Below, piece after piece: positions 21,989 through 57,068 of a DNA stretch of 64,000 nucleotides. The stretch lies in contig NW_024881530.1 in NCBI RefSeq assembly GCF_019059575.1, forward strand, positions 186,001 through 250,000. The letters are read 5' to 3'. The notes below the pieces were generated by a model. It was not told the origin of the DNA. It searched no databases and was given only the letters and a program-made list of their open reading frames with translations. The position numbers and the translations under genes are program-made. Numbering within the stretch: position 1 is the stretch's first letter; every line of letters begins with the position of its first letter. The DNA comes from Amphibalanus amphitrite. Lineage: Eukaryota; Arthropoda; Thecostraca; Balanomorpha; Balanidae.

Positions 21989-24900
21989 CTGGGAATAAAG
22001 AGGCGGGGAGGGGGAGAGGTCAGTTAACGGTGGGGACGGTCAGTGTTGGCACACGTCACGAGGGAGACGGGCAGACTATGGTAGATAAAAGCTGACGTCC
22101 TGTGTGGGCAAACATCCACAAGGGGAGACAGGCATACTACGAGGAGAGGCAGAATGGTTTTACACGGTGTCAGACATGACGAGCCAGAGCCAGATCGACG
22201 GATGACGATGGAAGTGCGAGGAGACAACGGTGGACGAGAGAATACAACGTGTTGGTGTCTGTCATTGGACGTCAGGAATAAATGTTCACACCGTGAGGCA
22301 TGACAAAAGTTCGTAAGGTTTTAATATCTTAGTCGCAAACGTTTCAATCGCGATTCTTATATCGTACGTAAACCATTACGCATGACAAAACGTAACGAAA
22401 ACGCGATCAAATGATACGCGGAAGTTGGCTGCAAATATGCCAAAGCTCGTGAGAAGCGTGTAGTGTGTGTGAGCATTGCCACAGCAAAACACTCGTGGAA
22501 GGGCACGCATATGTGAGTGGAACTAGCCCCGAACATAATCGGGTTTAATGCATCGTAACCATGCATCGTAACATTCACAAGTTTGTCTTCTTTTACCAGG
22601 CTCCAGTCAAGCACTATCTCTTACGGCATATGTGTGCTAGCTTGCATTTACGAGGTTCATTCTCCAAAACAGCTCATAATTTTCACATTGCTTGTCTCTT
22701 GAAGCATGCCAATAAACTTGAATCAACAGCCCAGCATGGTTCATAAACTCTGTATCTTTTCCAGCCAGCCGGTCTTTTGCACCATGTCATCAAAATTCAT
22801 TTTCCAGTCTATATGAGGTTTTTACGGCTAGTTTGTAAATCCCGCCATGAAGCCATAGTTTTGACAAAAGGGATCACACCGTTGAAGCTGACCATGAGGC
22901 TGTTCGCTAATTGGCTTTCGATCAGGCCCTACCTACGAGTAAATGGGTCAGAGCTCAGACGTTTAGTGGTATGACATTTTTAAGACTTCAGTCTGTACGT
23001 ACTACAGAGTACTGTCAGTGTGATGACTTGAGCATCACAAGATTTGCAGGCTCTGACGACGACTTGAATTCCTAGTTTGCGGGACCTGATGATCTGTATT
23101 CTGTTGACACCGCAGTTTGCGAGCTCTGGCGTTTTGTTAATTAACATCACGTTTTGCGAGCTCTGACGTTTCGTTGACGCCGCGGTTTGCGGTTCGTGGG
23201 GCGGACCGTTCCGTTTGCGGGCTGACAATGGCTGGACACGGGCGGTGGGCGGCCACTGGAGCTCCGCGATCAGTCGACCGTGACGAACGGCACCGGCCGG
23301 CCGGCTGTGTGACACATCCAGAGGAGACGTCAGCGACCTCGGCCAGCTGCCGGCCGGTCATCTCCGGGGAGAAAACACGGGTGGCTGCGGCTACCAACCA
23401 GCAGCCACAGGCTGCAGGGGTTGGAGTTATGGGAGAGGGGAGAGCTGTGAGCACTGAGCAGTGTCGGTTCGTGTGACGTGTCTGCGACAGGAAATGACAG
23501 GGTGTCAATCAGCAAACGGTGGGGTAAAGTGGGGGTTGTAAGCCGTGTAGGGTGAGGTGGGGTGGGGTGGCAGCCATGTCAAACAAGCGTGTGTGCCGGC
23601 GAGCAGAGTGGTATTTGATTCCGCACATGGTAGCAGAAGTGAGTGTGGAAATACCTGTCTGTACGGACCGATCAAGACACAGCAGAGGGACGTCCACCAA
23701 ACGGAGAGCTAGGTCGAAACTACGGACAGAAAGACATCAGCTGAAGCGCGCACTGTACACAGGCCACAGGCTATATGGACCTCGGAGGAGCTGATCTATT
23801 AACGGCGATCAATGGCATTTGCATTATGTATTTTGATGAAACATGTCCTACATCGACATAAGGTAAAAACGGAATAATGCTGATGAAAAATAGATACTCG
23901 GTTGGATAAACAGTCTTAAAAGGCTGAAATAAAAACTAAATTGAATTGAAACATCCTGTAACGGAGCTTTTACCTACCTGAAAAGTTCGGCAAACCCCTA
24001 AGTGCTGTGCTGGGTGAGTAATGTGCAAAAGGCGTGCACTGGTGTTGGGTGTACACACGCATTCAACATTTACACAACCAAACAGCATAACAACTTTCAG
24101 ACAACCTACTTGACTGTCAAACTGTTGACCACCTGTCGAAGTTAAACGGTCATGCATCATTGCCGCTACCTTCCCATTCCTACCGCGACCCGAAACACAC
24201 CAGAATATAGACCACAGCGACCCTAATTTACATTCGAACCGACGTCCTGGAAGCAGGCACCAATTACGTGTTCACCCGGCACTGTTCACCGATCAGACCG
24301 GCTAGGGAGGCGTGGTGTCTGCTCCCGATCCGGGCTGGGCGGTCATCACCGTCCTCTTCAGGGAACAACATACTGGACTATGGGGTTTCTGTGAGCGCTG
24401 GGACTGGATCCGCGGGACAGACTACTGACAAAAGAGTGCCGACCATCCACAGACCACGGAACACAGCACATAAGACTGTAATTCAGGGTCCGGTAAGAAA
24501 TGACATGTCGTGCTTGGGGACTGGTAGATCCATTACCTAACGCGAGAGGCATGTCCAGCTAGGGACTGGCAAATCAGATATCTGCCGGGAGACCGGCACA
24601 AGTGCAGACCACGGACCAAACACTGACCACAGACCAAAATGGACCAAACACATTCCACGGACCACGGACTGAGAGAGCCACCGCGCCGGGTTGGTCTCGG
24701 TCCGCCGCGTCCGCCGCCGCCGGCAGCCCTTCTTCCTCGTCAGCTGGTGGCCATTCGACCCGCTTCTGTGAGCCACTGAGTCGCTGACCGTACTCTCCGA
24801 TCGCCACAAGGCCGCCGCCGCCGAACGGCGTCAGCGGAGGGCCGGATTTAGAGCAGGACGTGGTCGCGATCGACAGGGGATGGCGCCGATGAAATGGTGA

Positions 24901-26563
24901 TGGGGCTGAAGAGAGGTAATGATGGGACTGAAGGAGAATTGATGGGATTGAAGGAATTCTGATGGGAATGGAAGAGTAGGTAATGATGGAACCGAAAAGG
25001 TGCTGATGGACTGAAGAAGATGACGATACTAGGAAGTGAAGGAACGGGGACAGCCGGATAAAAGTGCAATGGATTATGGATACAACACAATAATAAGAGA
25101 ATCTAATGATCCATGCCCATTGCCCACCAATGCATTGGTGCATTGGTGCAATGGAACGAATAGGAATCTAGGGAATTGCAAAAGAAACGAAGAACGACAG
25201 GACCAACTCGACAGTGATACGGCAGATGATTCTGTCGCGAGAAATAGCGGTGAAGAGACCAAAAGAACAGGTACCGTTAGTAGTTGGCGACAGTTACGGC
25301 ATTTATTATTGTCATCGTCCCTACCTACTAAGCGAAGTTCCATCTTGACGCTAAACAATAACCATTCCGTTATATGCATATGCCCGACATTACGCAGCGT
25401 AACGAGGGTAAATGCCAGCGTGTTAACTGGCTTAGTTGGATGATATCGTAACGACGCACAATGCCACGAATCCCAAATCTCTTCTCATTTTCGCGACAAG
25501 AGCTTTAAACCGCCGCCATAATCCAGAGAATCCCGAGAAGTCGTTTTCACCGGGCGGTTTTCTGTCGTCACCATTTAAATCGACTCAGTCACACGATGGA
25601 ATAAATCACATGCACCGATCGAAGTCTATCCGGTGCGCGGTGGGAATCCAATGGAAAGCCGACGGGAATTCGGCGGCAATCCGTTGGGAACGCAGCGGTC
25701 TCTGTCTCCAAATCAGCCGGTAAGCCGCGCTGCGACTCCGTGAGAGTGTATTGGAGAGCGTTTGGTACCGACGGAACTGTCTCCCCAGCTCCGCGACATT
25801 TGGCGACATTCAGCGTCTCTCGACCACGTCGACTCGTGACGGTGTTCACGGTGTCTGACGGCCGCTCGTGACGCCGTTCACGGTTCACGGCCGCCGTGCG
25901 AGCGCCGTGATTCGTGAAAGGTGATGTGACGACGCCTGATGACGGCCGTAGACTTACTGTGTCCGTGGCAGACGAGGTGACAAATGCACAGCCGAGACAG
26001 AAAGCGCCAGGAACTCCCGACCATTGATTTGGCAATAGTGCATAACAAAACAATATCTATCTAACCACAACAGCTTTGCTATGAATGCACAACATTTTCC
26101 AGCCAATCTCACTTTCAAAGTGCAGTCACGCCTGGGTTCTTGGCGTGAGTTTCGCCCGTTATGTCTAACTGTCCGCAAACCGGATGGGATTCATGTGCTC
26201 AGCTCACGTGCAGGTGTCATTTGTGCAAATGTGAGTCAAACACCGGAACGTCTGACACCAATCTGCCGATATTTAGCTACTGACCAGTCCCAGCCGTGCT
26301 GCCTACCAGCCAGCTGGAAAGTCGGAAAGGCCGGTACTGGGACAACGACCCCAGATACAGAGGACGGAGAGACAGACAGAGAGAGGAGATGACCTCCTCA
26401 GCTCCACCAAAAACACATCGCGGCGCAGTGGGGTGGAACTTACTTACCCACCCATTGTGGAAAGCCCCGCCTGTTTCATCTGCACTATTCAGTGAGGTGG
26501 AACAGAACCCTCTCACTCACTCCCTCTCCTTTGGTTAGCGTTTGACCACCCCCCGAGACTGAC
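21989..26563 (-). other. large intron with no convincing exon
   Basis: Between two minus-strand phase-0 exons. It contains imperfect GATGGGA-type repeats near 24890-25020, a GACCAC-rich stretch near 24600-24670 and a TGACGG-rich stretch near 25830-25890. Frames on either strand lack motifs and splice context. Confidence 0.45.
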
Positions 26564-26689
26564 CTTGTGGTCGGAGGTCTTCCTCCTGAGCTTCTCAACC
26601 TTCCGCAGCTCTCGGGGCTCGTCCCAGGCCTCGGACTCTTGGTCGGCCTTTTCGATGATGAGCACACTGGCGTTGTAGAGCGGTGACAC
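26564..26689 (-). CDS. internal exon of a disordered Ser/Glu-rich protein
   Basis: 126 bases, phase 0 in and out, acceptor CGGACAG and donor AAG before GTCAGT. It encodes SPLYNASVLIIEKADQES followed by a basic, helix-prone EPRELRKVEKLRRKTSDHK. Family unknown. Confidence 0.65.
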
Positions 26690-26912
26690 CTGTCCGGGAA
26701 ATGGGGGGAGGGGGCAGTCAGGAGGGTAGAGCAGAGGGGACCTCTCACCGGGAGATAAGTTTGTCGAGAGACGTAAAATAGTGATTAAACGATGAGACAA
26801 TAAAAAGATAGTACACTCCTTCCGTTGATCCGGTTAAAGCCACCAATACTGTTTTTAGATTGCTCGAAACGCAATAAGGATGGGAGACTGAAATTCAGAA
26901 TGCCCAGCATCT

Positions 26913-28308
26913 TAGGGGAAGTTGGGGCAATGCCGGAGTTGGGGCAAAGCCGAAATTCGAGATATTTCGAAAACCGTAAGACATGGATGCCACCTGTCAG
27001 TGATGCTCTGAAGCTTAAGTGACTACAATTATCGCATGTTTGTTACGAGTCGTCATTCGGAATACTTCGACTGTGAGGGCGCCAAGAGCGTTTTCAAGGT
27101 ACGTTTCCCTTGTACTACATGCGCCTTTGAAGCTGCATTTCTTACTCATTATGCTACCGTTTGTCTGGCCAATTCGGTCAAGTAATCTTTAGCATGTCTT
27201 TGCATAAGTGTGCTGCCTATTTGAAATTTATACAGCACGTTGAAAAGTTATGGGCCTGCAAATGAAAGTATGGCAGGCTGGGGTAATGCCGAAAACGTGC
27301 GATTACGCACGTGTTAAAAGCACGCTACGTGGACTTTACTGCTGTAGAATAGCAACGCGTATTTTTAGTCACACAAATTACACTTTCAACCGACACAACG
27401 GCCTGTTACCTATAAGGAATGATTTACCTGGCATGTTCTTATTATATCACACAATTATAACTTCCAGTGTGCACCGCTTCCTCAAGCTCTTAAAACGCGT
27501 GTCAGCTTTGATCAATTCTGGATAAAGTTTGAGATAAAATGGCAAAACATCAATGTCGGCATTCCCCGTAGATCATTTCTCCCATTTTCGGCTTTCCCCG
27601 CAGTCCGGGGCAACGCCGAAAAAGTCACTTCTTTGATATTTTTAGTTTGTGCGCTTAAAGGGACTATCCCACCTTTAACATGGGGTTTGAGTTGAGATAG
27701 CCAAGTTTGCGGCGAGGCTCAGAAACCACTATCTATCTAGGTTGCAACCCCCGCGGCCTCTTAGTGTTGAAGAAATTCGTTCCCTTCATTTGAAAATGGG
27801 CCTTGTACAAGGCCCTATCTTCAACATGGAGCGACCGTTAGTGTGACGTCACCTCGTTTAGTCATTCTGATTTAAATGGGTTTGTTCGTTGAAAAATCGC
27901 TTAAAACTTAGTCTGACTTTGTTGTGGTGCCTACAGAGTAAAAAGAATCAGCTTTATGACAGTAATGTGGCCTGGGGAAGGAGGTAATTTTGGGCTGTGA
28001 CGTCACATATTTGAAAGTTTGTGTTTGGAATATGGGAAGCCTAAGATGTTTAATGAAAAATAAATGCCAGAACCGTGTTCCTGGTCATCCAATCTATAAA
28101 GTCGGGCACAATTTAACTGGTTTTAACAACATTTTAGAAGGTGGGATAGTCCCTTTAACGGTATGCGAATTCATCAAATGCGCCTGGTATGTTTGAAAGG
28201 CAAAAGACTGGCCTCTCGAATGACGCCAACAAGAATAGCTTATGTTGTCTACCTTGCGTGCTACGGGCGTCAGAAAAAAAGTCTTCGGCGTTCCCCCAAC
28301 TTCCCCTA
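26913..28308. mobile_element. TA-flanked inverted-repeat element, outer (about 1.4 kb)
   Basis: The ends are 23-base inverted repeats matching at 21 positions, beginning TAGGGGAAGTTGGGG. The bases TA stand at both edges, as in Tc1/mariner-type insertions. No transposase frame is present. Another TTAA-type element is inserted at 27655-28158. It sits in the intron between exons at 29835 and 26689. Confidence 0.75.
27655..28158. mobile_element. TTAA-flanked element, inner (496 bp)
   Basis: Perfect 17-base inverted repeats (AGGGACTATCCCACCTT) are bracketed by TTAA on both sides, the target used by piggyBac-type transposases. The interior shares a long block (GAGATAGCCAAGTTTGCGGC and onward) with the reverse complement of 61100-61190, so both belong to one family. 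Noncoding. Confidence 0.78.
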
Positions 28309-29834
28309 TTCAATATGAATATTTTCGCACCGGCTTTATATTATTTTCAGGCTAGGTCAGGTCACTGACCCATTGTGTCATACGTTAACCTCTATACGGT
28401 TAAAAAATCGCAACTTCGCCACGTTGCGTGCCTGGGAATCTTTCAAAATGGGATTTCACGTCCTTAAAAGTTAAAGCTTGTATGTCTCTAATTTTACATA
28501 AGGGTCATCGAGGGTCATCCGAGGTCAAGTCAAGTGCGATTTACTCTTTTGTTCCAGTCAAGTTCCAGTACTTTCTGTTCAATAAATATCATCATCATCA
28601 TGCAAGTCAATCACGTGGCATTCCTAATACATTTACAATTCATCGAGGAAAACACGGAAACCGCTGCTTTATCGCTGGGAGTAATGAATTCCATCTTATC
28701 TTCTGCATCTCGAACCGTAATTTTATAGCTAACTTGCAAGGTTCGATGTTTTATTTTTGCATTTCGGACCTGGTGTGAAGGCTTGAATGATACGTCTTTG
28801 AGGTCAGTTAATATTCTTTTAATGTCTCCCGATCTAATTGAAATAAAGAGTCGGGAAAGTCAACAACGAATTCAAAAAGAGCCAACAATTCCAATGATAT
28901 GCAGCATTACATCCATCGACCAACTTTCTGAGCTTTGGCCTGATGTTACCACCCAATTTGACATTCCTAAACAAAAACAGAATCATCGTTATTATACAAG
29001 CAAATGGTAGTGCAATGATCTCTTTAACCTTTTCATCGCTGATTGAGCTGATTTTTTTTGTGAAAAGAGAACGTTTTCGTGTCATGTCTCCAATGAACTG
29101 TTGACCTCTAAGGTCAAGTCGACGACTCATGTGTCAGGTTCCGGTTTTAGCAAATATCTTCGGGAAAATACTTCCAGAACAACAATTTGACACAATCGCG
29201 TCTGCCACATTATTCAGCTGCGTCAAATTATATACTTTTTGGTTGGGAAACTTTAACTTGCTCCAGTTGCCTATTCTGGATGTTCTATCTAATATTAGTA
29301 CAGTTATAGGTTCCGTAAATACTGGGCAGGCTATGTTATTTGGACATGACCTGCGGTTAGGTATGTGCCCACAACCCGTTGGTTCCCATATCAGTTACGG
29401 GTGAAATAAAATGACATGCCTGCACAGTTGCACGTCAGAAACCGACATTACGTCACGAACATCTCGCTGACCATATGCAAAATATACGCGAATGCTTCGC
29501 TCAAAGATATTAGGATTTTCAACTATGCTGATTTACCGCTCGCAAGATCAAACCGTAAAGCGTTTTTTACGAAGTGGAAAAAATTGCACGTAGAATTGTA
29601 CGTTTCATGATATTGTACCCTTGCAGCGAATGATATCCAATTTTGAGGTCTCAGGCCAAGCCGTGACATCTGAAGTCAGGTCACAACTCAAAGGTAGGGA
29701 TTGTGTGTCGTGTGATGAACCACAACTGCTGACCAAAACACTTCACGACCTATTCCGGAACATCGTATTCAGGCCAGCGCACGAGTCCCACCCAACCCAA
29801 CCTCCACCCCGTACAGCCGCGCTGGCCAACCCAC
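28309..29834 (-). other. intron remainder, no gene recognised
   Basis: AT-rich with a few short frames, none supported by motifs. Confidence 0.45.
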
Positions 29835-30596
29835 CTGTTTCTGCGGCTGTGGCGGCGCTCCTCCGGCCTGGAAGTGGTTGCGCAGCTCCTTCACGGACGG
29901 CAGCTGAGGCGGCGGATCCGCAGAGCCGGGGGAGGCCAGGCTCTCCCGTCCGTCCGGGCTGGGACGCTGCTCCAGACCACCATCCCCGGTTGGTTGGGTG
30001 GTCGGTGGTTCGTGGGCCTCCTCCTCCTCCACATGGACGTATAGGGGTGAGCGGCGCACCTCCTCCTCCGCCTCCTGCTGTTCACACGGCTCCTCCGCGT
30101 CCGGTTCCTCCTCCACCGGCGGCGGCGGAGGAGTGGTCGTCATCAGAACCGACGGCGAGACCGACAGGGTGCTGCGCCCGTCGACGGCGTCGGCGGGCGG
30201 AGTCGATCGGCGTCTCTGACCAGCCAGCTCCTCGGCCGACCGACTGAGCTGCTGCATGCGCTGGACAGCCGAGCGGACGGTCCCCTCGGGAGGCATCTCT
30301 TCCTCCGCCACCGCCGGAGAGGCAGCTGAGGAGCGGGTGGACGGCCGTCGTTCGGAGAGTCCCCCGCCGGACGCTGCGGACGGAGACACGCTGGAGACTC
30401 GCTCAGTCACAGCTAGAGACTCGGTGGAGTGGTAGACCGACCCGGCGCCCGCCGAGCGCAGGTCGTCGTTGGAGCCGCGCACGGAGAGCGGCGGCAGAGG
30501 CTCCTCTGAGAGCGCCGACACGGGCCGCGACGAGACGCCGCCGCCGGCGACGCTGCCGCCCTGCCAGACGTCGTCATCGTTAGACACAATCGACAT
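29835..30596 (-). CDS. large exon of a disordered Ser/Pro/Glu-rich protein, possible first exon
   Basis: 254 codons from an ATG at 30596 to a donor CAG before GTGGGT, phase 0. The product is low-complexity and probably disordered: Ser-rich start with VWQGGS, PLPPLSVRGSNDDLRSAG, SVYHSTESLAVTERVSSVS, TTTPPPPPVEEE, long acidic runs and a final PSVKELRNHFQAGG. The frame stays open upstream to about 30795 after a weak TAG acceptor, so it could be an internal exon reading a basic AIRRQIRRAWRRRR stretch. A GC-rich upstream flank fits a promoter. With the exons at 26.7 and 22.0 kb it makes 381 residues. It may be a separate gene or the 3' portion of the large gene ending near 36 kb. The plus-strand frame over it is a shadow. 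Confidence 0.65.
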
Positions 30597-30795
30597 GGGG
30601 ATGGATACGGAGGGCGGCGTGGGCGGTGGTCGCGCTCCGGCCGCGCCAGGTATACTGCAGTCTCCGCGCCCGCCGCCGCCGCCGCCGCCGGAGACACCAG
30701 TTGAGAGCGACGCCCTCTGGGCGGTCCACCGCGCCGCAGCCAGCCGCCGCCGCCGCCACGCCCGGCGAATTTGACGCCTGATTGCTTTTTTCTCT

Positions 30796-33648
30796 CTACA
30801 CGTTTTGAAGCGGTGCCTAGTCGGCGTTCAGAGCGGCGGTGGCTGGCTGGGTGCCGTTACTCGGCGGCGGAGGTGGCCAGCGCGCTCTGCGCGGAGTACC
30901 GGCCGGCAGAAATAATGGACGTTTGGCGGCGCGCACGAACCACGCTGACGGCGTCCGTAACGGGAGCGCAGCGGAGCGGCACGCGCCTCCTTCTGGTGTC
31001 CGCGGGACGGTCAGCTGCGCGGCGCCGGGCTACAGACAGCAAACATCTACCGCAGGTCGGGCCCGCCCTCACGGTTAGCAAAACTCGATAGAAAACTGAA
31101 TAGTTTGTAGAGAAAGAGCTGCTCAGCTGAGCTTAGTTTCACGTATGAAGGTCAAATATCTCTAGGATATTTGAGTTTCCTTGCGAAGTGAATCTCTTTT
31201 ACTACTCGATAGAAGCAAAAACGCAAACATTTAGAACGAGCCTACGACAACTTCCATACGCGATTTGGGTAGAACGTGTCATTTGCTATAAACGGTCCGA
31301 TGGAATTTCGAACATGCACGGCAAAAAGACATCCAACAGTGGCACACGCAGCGGCAACTCAATGAAAAATGCATGTCCCGTAGGCGTAGTAGCGCGCAAA
31401 ATAAGGCAACAATGAACACTGAACAAAGGACATAAAAATGCAATCAACAGAACATGAATATGAACACACAAAAATGTAATGAACTGAACATGATCTTTAT
31501 TTTTCGTAAGGACAATCAGCGAATATGCTGAAAAAACGACCGAGTAATAAAAGAACAATATCAGGATCGACTGGATGAGAACCTTTCATGGCTGAGCATG
31601 TGTAAGGAAAAAGGCGGACGTTCGTTCATCCGATAAAAGGGCAAATCATAGGGAGGTGAAACTGAAACGAGCCGAAACGAATCGAGTTGAAAGCGAAGAA
31701 ATGATCGGTCTTTCACAACAACGAAACTGACACTCCATGACAAAAATGATCGAATAGCATGAGCCACCGGCATCACAGGCTCGCGCCCTCCGCACACCTT
31801 TTCCATGCTAGTTACTTACCGCCGAAACCGAGCAACAAAACAATGCCATTCGCAGCCGGAAGCACTCACTCGCCCTATGAATTAACCTCATGAACCCAGC
31901 GCAACCCAACCATGCTACTGCAACGGACTCCTCCCAGTCACCGGATCAGAAATGAAACCGCGCCGCGCGGCACTGCACAGCCAGTCACTCACTCTCGGAA
32001 TCTGCAGGGGCTGGATCACCAAGTCGCGGGCGCCGTCTCGAGCGGCGGTATACGCCCACCGAGTCGGAAAGGCGACCTTCTCTTCCCACAGTTTCCCCCG
32101 CTCAGACGCGACGCTACAGCATTGCATGAGAGCGGCAGAGTCGCTCTCCATTCTACATGGCTCGCCTACAGCCGGGACCCTATTGTCTGATGATATGCTA
32201 AATGCAGTGTGTGCGTGACCGTGTGCAAGGTATTTGCTGTTGAGCATATTGTCCGATACATAGAAAGTCTAAGTGGCTTTCACTGGTTCGCTAAACTGGC
32301 CTGAGCTTTTACCGGCGTTGAAATAACGAACGAGAGTCGTAACCTGCTCATGCTCGAAATATTTTAAACGGCAACCACATTTTCTGAGTGAGCGCGGCGA
32401 AAGGAACTCTGAGAACGATAATTTCTGTCACGCACCATTAACACTTCATGGATACACGAAACTCAGCCAGAGCGTCAGTTTCCCACCACGACCTTTCCTT
32501 TTCCACGGACGGGAAAGCCATTGGGTCACACATCAGATGGCCTGACATCCCCTCGGCTGCCGGCTCCACGAAAGCCTTGTCAGGGTTCAGTATAACGGTG
32601 GACCTCGCTCCGGTTTAGCCAGGGCAGTAATTACCGTGGGGCAGCCCAGACCAGTGATAATGAGCCGGAGCCGACCTGGTTAGAGCTTCGTGCTCCTATC
32701 GAGAGACTCGAGGGACGATCACAATTCACAGCAGTCTTCCCTCCCGGTTGGTTAGTAGGTTGGCCCGTCTGTAAGTCTGCAGCTACAGCACAGTCTCTGA
32801 ACAAGAAAACTAAAACTACAATATCTGAAACGGTCACAGTTCGGATAAGTACCTACGCCATTGCAGCAGTATATAGATGCGGACAAACACACCGATGTAA
32901 ACGACAGGCCTATCAGCACTGTGATCGCTCTGTAATTAGGACCACGCTCCGTTGATAATTGCTTCGTACAAATCTGCGGAGGCAGTGGCTATCTCTATTT
33001 TTATGAGTGCCAATTTTATCACCCCAATGGCTCTTCTGATCTTTCGCTTAAAGGTCTGTGAATACACGACCCCACAGTTAGATCCCATCTTCTGCTAACT
33101 ACGCACGGAAGAACAAGAGAGACAATGTCTCGGCTTTGGTCGGCTAATATCCGACGGTAAATGACCTAGTCGCCAGCATGTTCCAATTTCACTGGTGCCG
33201 TCAACGTGAAACTGGATGGTTTCACGACTGCCTTACATTGTACGAGATCTTACATAGCCAAGACGAACGACTAACAACGAACGGAAATGTAAAACAAGGG
33301 GAAGTCAGCTCACGCCGACCTGCCGACTTTCCCTGTGTTCCCCGTGGTGAGTTAGCCCAGTACCTAGTGCGCGGACCGGGCGGTGTGGTTTGGACCATCA
33401 GAACGGGAGCACCGACTGACGCCTGTGTGGTGACTGGTGACGGCTGGTGTGGTGACTGGTGACGGCTGGTGTGACAGGTGTGACTGGTGTGGCAGATGAC
33501 GGCTGGTGACTGACAGTGACACCTGTCACAGCCGCACGGAGAGAGAGGTAGAGACGATGACGTGCTGACCCACAGCGGAATGGACGGAAGGATGAGACTG
33601 GAGAGACCAGAAGGATAGACGGACAGACGGACAGATGGATAGACGGGC
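30796..33648. other. intergenic or intronic, no gene recognised
   Basis: GC-rich to about 31.08 kb (possible promoter or CpG-island DNA for the exon at 29835-30596), then unremarkable. Near 33.42-33.53 kb is an imperfect GGTGACTGGTGACGGCTGGTGT-like repeat leading into the (GGAT)n array. Confidence 0.45.
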
Positions 33649-33832
33649 GGATGGATGGATGGATGGATGGATGGATGGATGGATGGATGGATGGATGGAT
33701 GGATGGATGGATGGATGGATGGATGGATGGATGGATGGATGGATGGATGGATGGATGGATGGATGGATGGATGGATGGATGGATGGATGGATGGATGGAT
33801 GGATGGATGGATGGATGGATGGATGGATGGAT
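33649..33832. repeat. (GGAT)n tetranucleotide microsatellite, about 46 units
   Basis: 184 uninterrupted bases of a pure 4-base repeat. The open frames reading MDGW or IHPS repeats on either strand are artefacts of it. Confidence 0.97.
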
Positions 33833-34940
33833 AAATCGATCAGACGGATAGACCGATTGACGGAAGCACACTAGACAGGTGGGTGAGCATACGAGAGGAT
33901 GGACTAATCGATGGATTTACGTACAGACAATACACGAAAAGGAAGTGGCTAGACGGGTAGACGGATAGTGGTGTGCATGATCGTGCTATCTCGACCTCAT
34001 CCAATAGTACACCATCTACCATTATACTGAAAGATAAAAAAGACTTGATCATATATGGCTACTGGTTAGTCATCCACCATTTTCTCCTGTTGTAGAAAAA
34101 TGAACCGATTTCTGACTCCAGTGCGAATGGAGGAGATAGCGTAATTGGAAGACTTCGAAAGTTTACTGACAGAGTTTCAGCCCCGGCTGACTGAAGGCTG
34201 ATTATCTGTGGACCTCTCCCCGGTCGTTATCGCGTTATCACCAACAGACGGTGGCAACGGCCACTAAAGCGGGCAGAGCGCGCTGCATTAGGGCCAGTGG
34301 GCGGAGCTAGCCACTGACCACCGGCCGAACGGTGGCAGCTCAACCATGCAACAATGATACGCTCTATTTCACAAACAGGCATTATTGATAATAGAATCTC
34401 TGGAAATATCTCGTGTAATTAACCGAGAACTTGACTCACGAAATGAGCAAATGAACTTCAACGGAACACTTCGCGAGTATTTATCGCATTTAAGGTCCAT
34501 TTAGGTTGCAATGCCTTGCAAATGTTGTTGGGACGTAAGTGGGCCGTATCAGTGCCTAGGTGGAACGAGGTAAATCTAGCTTTCTTGCTAATTTTCTTCA
34601 ATGACTTGAAACTTCATAGAATATTCCAACCATCCAATAGAATAACACCTCCCTTAGACATCGGCCGCCTACGTAGCACACATGACCGATTGTCGCCGGA
34701 GAATCCCTCTTATCCTACTCCCCACAGCCAACACCCGGCACTCAGCAGGCAGCCGCAGCAGGCACCCACTGAACGTCGGCCAGTGACCGGTTGGGATCGG
34801 TTCCAGTCGGACAGAACGTCAGTCGTGTGCCACTAACGACAGGCCGGGCCGAGAGTAGCGTCGGAGCGCAGACGAGCGGCCCGGCCGACTGACCGAGCCC
34901 ACACAATAGGGGAGAGACACGCCGGCACTGACGCGAGGCG

Positions 34941-35150
<210 letters not shown>

Positions 35151-35974
35151 GGTGTGACAGGTGGGACGGATGGAACCACTGATGAGCGGTATTGAGAGCG
35201 ATTCGCGACGCTCCAAACAGAGGTATTAGGCCGCGGGGCTTTCTCCAGGACGTTTGACACGGTGTGAGGATGATAAAGAGAGGGAAATTCGAGTGATGAC
35301 TGGTGCCGCAGAGATGTCAGCTTCTCCAAAAGTGAAGCAGTGGGTGCTTGTCTACCACATACCTACTCACTACACACAGTGCATCGAAAAGAAATGTTCG
35401 GTATGGTGCAAGAACACGAAGTGGTATTCGCAAAAATATTCATCACAATAGAACTATCATAAATAGATCAATAAACTGAAGAGATATTAAGTCAGATCAT
35501 TAAGTTAACTGCACACAGAACAATCATTCAGATACGATACAAAGCGACTAGAATCATAAATAACAAACATTATTGTCGCGACACCTGCACAATCGAATAC
35601 CAGTCAACCTCATCACACGAACCGTTCAACTGAACTTCGCACGGCCTTTCAATCACAGTCATGCCCGGGAAGGTGAATTTCCTGTGGTCCGTTAACCGAG
35701 ACTTGCTCTCTCGGACCGACAGGGCAGGAGAATCCCACGGTTTGCAGACTGACGAGGTGACATTGTTCTGACGTTACGGCGAAAAACGAAGCATGGGAGC
35801 GGGCGGGCCGGAGACACACACAGACAGACAACGCCCACATGGCTCTCAGCTCTCGGCAGTGCGGGGACAGGGCAAGGGAGGGACGCCAAAAGAAGACTTT
35901 GTTGCTTAGATTCACTGTAAGAATGACTCATAGCGTTAACTGTCATTTCACTATTCAGTCCTCGCCTATTGCTA

Positions 35975-57068
<21,094 letters not shown>

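Noticed and set aside
29621..30247. 208-codon plus-strand frame, Pro/Arg-rich
   Set aside because: Antisense shadow of the GC-rich minus-strand exon at 29835-30596; no splice context.
33398..33874. Open frames of MDGW or IHPS repeats on both strands
   Set aside because: They are translations of the (GGAT)n microsatellite.
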